Positions 6,138-8,589 of a stretch of DNA of 8,589 bases are shown piece by piece. A program made the position numbers and the translations under genes. Numbering within the stretch: the stretch's first letter is position 1; each line of letters opens with the position of its first letter. The DNA lies in contig JAJZNY010000017.1 in NCBI GenBank assembly GCA_021852245.1, positions 1-8,589 on the forward strand, in the 5' to 3' direction. This stretch comes from Planctomycetota bacterium (GTDB lineage Bacteria > Planctomycetota > Phycisphaerae > WQYP01). Under the pieces are notes generated by a model, which had not been told where the DNA came from, did not search any database, and saw only the letters and a list, made by a program, of their open reading frames with translations.

Positions 6138-7556
6138 GTGTTGCGATCAATTTTATGCGCGGGAGCAGTCCGATACTTCGGCCACGAGAAAAACTCAAGC
6201 AGTAACGTTTTTGATTATTTGCATCCGCTTCTCAAGTTCCTCTCCACCCCCGCGGGGCTTGTCGCATTTGTTGCCGGCTTGCTGGTGCTTGGATACGGCC
6301 TGCAGGGGCGGCGCGGCAAAGAGGTGCTCATCTTCATCGCCGTTCTCACTGGAATGGTCGGATATTTTGTCTCGAAGTATTGGAATAACACCCTCATAGG
6401 GCCGCTGGAGGATTTCCGGGCTTTCTGCAAGCCGCTCTTCATCATCGCCATAGCGCTCCTCGCCCTGAGATACTTCCTCACTCAGGGCACGCTGCGCCGG
6501 GCACCGCCACGAGGGGCGGCCGTGGCCTTTCTCGTGCTGATGCTTGCCTACGCACTGCGGGGTGCAGTTCCGGCCCCTGAGCGGGCCGTGGCGGGCTCAA
6601 TCGCCATGATTTTGATGTTCTACGGCGTGATACAACTTGTCCGCAGGTCAACGCGGACGGGCGAGGATCTGGCGGCAGCGCTTTCGGCCGTGGTGTTGGG
6701 GGGGGTAGCCTTCTATGTCCTGTCGATCATCCAGCTGATATTTGGCGCCCACGACAGCATTGTCTTCGTTAACAGGTTTGCGGGCCTCAGTGATAATCCC
6801 CAAAATGTCGGCGAAAACACCGCGTGCCTGATTCTGGTGGCAAATTACCTGATCGTCTCCGACTACTCGTCGAGGCGGCAAAAAATGTTGGGGATCATCG
6901 CCGTGGCCCTTATGTTTCCGTTCCTTCTCTGGACCGGGTCGCGGACATCCGCCGGCATGATCGCCGTCGGGCTGTTCGTGATGAACGGCACGAAAGTGCG
7001 GCAATGGGTGGTGTTTGGCTCACTCGCCGCGATAGCGTGGGAGGCCTATTCCCATTTTTACCGCGGTGCCGACGTTGCGGCCGTCCGGCTCGGCTCGACC
7101 GTGAATGATCGAAGCGCGGGGTGGATATACACCTGGGGTATCTTTCTCAAGCACCCTATTTTCGGAAAATTCGCGTCCCACACTTGGGTGGAAAACTCCT
7201 ACCTCTCCGTGGCGGCGGATATGGGCTTGGTAGGTATCGTGCTGCTCGTGGTGTTGATGGAGCTTCAGGCACGGGACATGTTGCACATCTTCAAGTACAG
7301 GTCGCGCCTGAACCCCAAGGGGCAAAGGGTTTGCGACCTCGCACTGGGGCTGAGCACCGCGCTGGCGGCCGGCATGGTCTTCGACGCCTACCTCCTCTCG
7401 CTCTCGACCACCCAAGGCTTCTTCGTGGCGTTGGCGTTGGCACTGACCGGCGTGGCAGTCGATCAGGCCGACGCGGTAGCGTATCCCGTGCACGCGGGCG
7501 CCGCGCCGATTCGCGGGCCGACGGCCGGCCCGCCGGTGGGACTGGGGCAATCCTAA
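6138..7556 (+). CDS. Wzy/WaaL-type O-antigen polymerase or ligase, multi-pass membrane protein
   Basis: A polytopic inner-membrane protein of 472 residues with about 12 hydrophobic segments. Such proteins polymerise lipid-linked repeat units or ligate polysaccharide at the periplasmic face. Typical marks are the first periplasmic segment with RFAGLSDNPQNVGENTA (213-229), the GSRTS turn (267-271) before a hydrophobic helix (the common G-S-R-t entry to the Wzy_C/PF04932 region), the large loop with KHPIFGK (338-344) and VENSYL (351-356), and two or three closing helices. GTG 6138 is preferred because GGAG (6128-6131) lies six bases upstream; a TTG at 6090 would add 16 poor residues and has no such site. 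An eight-G run at 6698-6705 is a potential slippage site. Polymerase versus ligase cannot be decided from sequence alone. The next GT4 starts 60 bases later, probably the same transcript. Confidence 0.85.
   Translation: MLRSILCAGAVRYFGHEKNSSSNVFDYLHPLLKFLSTPAGLVAFVAGLLVLGYGLQGRRGKEVLIFIAVLTGMVGYFVSKYWNNTLIGPLEDFRAFCKPLFIIAIALLALRYFLTQGTLRRAPPRGAAVAFLVLMLAYALRGAVPAPERAVAGSIAMILMFYGVIQLVRRSTRTGEDLAAALSAVVLGGVAFYVLSIIQLIFGAHDSIVFVNRFAGLSDNPQNVGENTACLILVANYLIVSDYSSRRQKMLGIIAVALMFPFLLWTGSRTSAGMIAVGLFVMNGTKVRQWVVFGSLAAIAWEAYSHFYRGADVAAVRLGSTVNDRSAGWIYTWGIFLKHPIFGKFASHTWVENSYLSVAADMGLVGIVLLVVLMELQARDMLHIFKYRSRLNPKGQRVCDLALGLSTALAAGMVFDAYLLSLSTTQGFFVALALALTGVAVDQADAVAYPVHAGAAPIRGPTAGPPVGLGQS
6698..6705 (+). 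repeat. Homopolymeric G8 tract inside the polymerase gene
   Basis: Eight consecutive G bases encode the end of Leu, two Gly and the start of Val at about codon 187-190 of the polymerase. Runs of this length can slip during replication; gain or loss of one G would truncate the protein. The gene is in frame as read here. Confidence 0.7.
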
Positions 7557-7616
7557 GAGCAGGGGGCGTGGCGCAGGCGGAACTCTGCCGCAAGCTCCCA
7601 GCGCGACAGGTAATTT

Positions 7617-8225
7617 ATGCAGATTCTCCACGTCATCAGATCAATGCGTACCCGTGCGGGGGGCCCTGCCTTCGCCCTGCGCCAGATGGCTGCGAGCCTT
7701 GAGCAGGCCAGCGCACATTCCGTGATCGCCTGTTGCGAGGCGGAGGATGGCGACGTGACTCCCGGTGGGCAGAGCCCGACGGCACCATTCTTCATCTTCC
7801 ACGGCGGCAGCCCGGTAGAATTACTGCGGCCCGCGCCGCAGAGGCTCCGCGACTTGGTAGCGCGTGCGGATATCGTCCACCTGCACGGCATCTGGGACTC
7901 GATCCTGATCGTTGCGGCCCGGGAGGCGCGGAAACTCGGCAAGCCACTGGTGATCTCGCCGCACGGCATGCTCTCTCCTTGGTCGATGGGCCGCCACCGG
8001 TTCCGCAAACTCCCTTATTACCGCCTGTTCACAAAACCGATGCTGCATGGTGCAGCCGCAATCCACTTTGATACGGAGACGGAGGCCGGGCTTGCCGCAA
8101 GCCGCCTGCCGCGCGGCGTACCGCACTTCATTGCCCCGATCCTCCCGGCGGAAGAATTTTACCAAGATCCACCGGGCTACTGTCAAATGTTGTGGATGGC
8201 GGCAATCAGGCGGCGGATTTTTTAA
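7617..8225 (+). pseudogene. GT4 glycosyltransferase interrupted by an IS256-family element
   Basis: The N-terminal, acceptor-binding half of a GT-B family 4 glycosyltransferase. It starts with ILHVIRSM, then the glycine-rich RAGGPAFAL (13-21), DIVHLHGIWD (85-94) and the strongly typical block KPLVISPHGMLSPWSMG (109-125), followed by AAAIHFDTETEA (147-158). Similarity continues to about PPG at codon 187; the remaining 15 codons to the TAA at 8223-8225 are read from insertion-sequence DNA. The donor-binding domain with E-x7-E is missing, so the product should be inactive. ATG 7617 has only a weak AGG at 7607-7609 upstream. It lies 60 bases behind the polymerase gene, which suggests the same operon, and its loss would change the sugar composition of the repeat unit. 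The missing C-terminal part is not the fragment at 136-486, which is closer to the GT4 at 3321. Confidence 0.85.
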
Positions 8226-8468
8226 CTCCGTCTTCGTAGATAATTCCAGCGACGACATCCTGCAGTAATTCCGATCCGTTTAGCCGCTGAAATCCCCGCT
8301 CGGCAACCCGGCCAAGCTTGTAGATCATCGCCAAGCAAGCCGCACGACTGGCGTTGTTACGTGTCTTGTTGTGCCTCAATCTCACCGTCGAGAAAATACT
8401 CTCAATCGGATTGGAGGTCCGAATGTGGGTCCAGTGTTTGGCTGGAAAGTCATAGAATGTCAGTAAAC
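8178..8468 (-). mobile_element. Remnant of an IS256-family insertion sequence, 3' end
   Basis: The left boundary is marked by TGTCAAATGTTGTGGATGG (8181-8199); its complement, CCATCCACAACATTTGACA, is the sort of sequence seen at the ends of IS256-family elements just after the transposase stop. The junction with the glycosyltransferase lies at about 8175-8181. Transposase similarity runs from 8206 to about 8468 and stops abruptly there, so the element has lost its 5' part. No second terminal repeat is recognisable in the last 120 bases. Confidence 0.75.
8206..8468 (-). pseudogene. IS256-family (Mutator-type) transposase, C-terminal fragment
   Basis: About 86 residues match the end of IS256-type transposases: LLTFYDFPAKHWTHIRTSNP, then IESIFSTVRLRHNKTRNNAS, then RAACLAMIYKLGRVAE and a short tail with LNGSELL and YEDGVKK. 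The Glu of NPIES is the third acid of the DDE catalytic triad; the two Asp residues and the DNA-binding N-terminus are absent (full-length members are about 400 residues). The frame is open upstream to an ATG at 8544, but those 26 residues are unrelated to the family, so the fragment is a fusion with other DNA and cannot be an active transposase. It reads against the glycosyltransferase it interrupts. Confidence 0.9.
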
Positions 8469-8589
8469 GTCCGGCGAAGGACAGTGGGAGGGTGGCGTGG
8501 CGGGGTGATGTTTGATGGCAGCCGGGGTTCGCGTGCCGCGGCATCGACTGCGGTGAGCGGGCGGAAAATTGAATGGATTGATGCCGGGG
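8469..8589. other. Unassigned sequence beyond the IS remnant
   Basis: The last 121 bases join the transposase fragment abruptly. A plus-strand frame is open from about 8469 to the edge, with an ATG at 8502 (MFDGSRGSRAAAS...), but I recognise no family and the ribosome binding site is weak. It may be the start of another gene, part of another mobile element, or non-coding. Confidence 0.3.

Noticed and set aside
136..7617. Idea that the fragment at 136-486 is the missing C-terminal half of the interrupted GT4 at 7617, moved by a rearrangement
   Set aside because: The left fragment aligns best, without gaps, with the end of the GT4 at 3321, so it is a separate truncated paralogue. I cannot exclude the idea fully without the rest of the locus.
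7020..7631. Minus-strand open frame opposite the polymerase C-terminus
   Set aside because: Arg/Pro/His-rich shadow composition, without motifs.
8502..8589. Start of a new plus-strand gene at the right edge
   Set aside because: Only about 29 codons are visible, with no recognisable family and a poorly placed GGAGG; listed only as unassigned sequence.
1..8589. CRISPR arrays, tRNA or rRNA genes, riboswitches, replication origins
   Set aside because: No regularly spaced repeats, cloverleaf signatures, conserved rRNA segments or origin-like iterons were seen on either strand.

Overview
The window is a stretch of a cell-surface polysaccharide (exopolysaccharide, capsule or O-antigen type) locus from a GC-rich Gram-negative-like bacterium. 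GC looks to be around 60% by eye, GTG is used as a start codon, and there is a lipoprotein signal peptide. The overall look (WcaF-like acetyltransferases beside GT4 glycosyltransferases, an orphan lipoprotein, an IS256-type transposase relic, TACAAT-like -10 boxes) would suit Planctomycetota or a relative. That placement is a weak inference, because no rRNA or taxonomic marker gene is present.

Layout from left to right: a direct repeat at the left edge (7-146); the truncated C-terminal third of a GT4 glycosyltransferase on the minus strand (136-486); about 480 bases without a recognisable gene (487-969); an intact WcaF-like hexapeptide acetyltransferase (970-1566, +) followed 24 bases later by a family 2 glycosyltransferase (1591-2520, +); a second WcaF-like acetyltransferase on the minus strand (2523-3113) that lacks the probable catalytic histidine; a 207-base divergent intergenic region with an 11-bp inverted repeat; a full-length GT4 glycosyltransferase (3321-4550, +); a convergent lipoprotein of unknown family (4580-5992, -); a divergent promoter region; a multi-pass polymerase/ligase of the Wzy/WaaL type (6138-7556, +); and a GT4 glycosyltransferase (7617 onward, +) cut at about codon 187 by the end of an IS256-family element, itself only a fragment (about 8178-8468).

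The intact genes fit one pathway. The GT2 and GT4 enzymes would add sugars to a lipid-linked repeat unit at the inner membrane, a WcaF-like enzyme would O-acetylate it, the polytopic protein would polymerise or ligate the units, and the lipoprotein could act on or hold the product in the envelope. Initiation, flippase and export genes are not in the window.

The most notable structure is a mirror image. A divergent pair 'GT4 | acetyltransferase' occurs on both sides of the GT2 gene in opposite orientation. The right copy has an intact GT4 and a probably defective acetyltransferase; the left copy has an intact acetyltransferase and a truncated GT4. The IS scar, two truncated glycosyltransferases and the replaced segment suggest an actively remodelled, partly decaying surface-polysaccharide island. 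I see no tRNA, rRNA, CRISPR array, riboswitch or strong intrinsic terminator.
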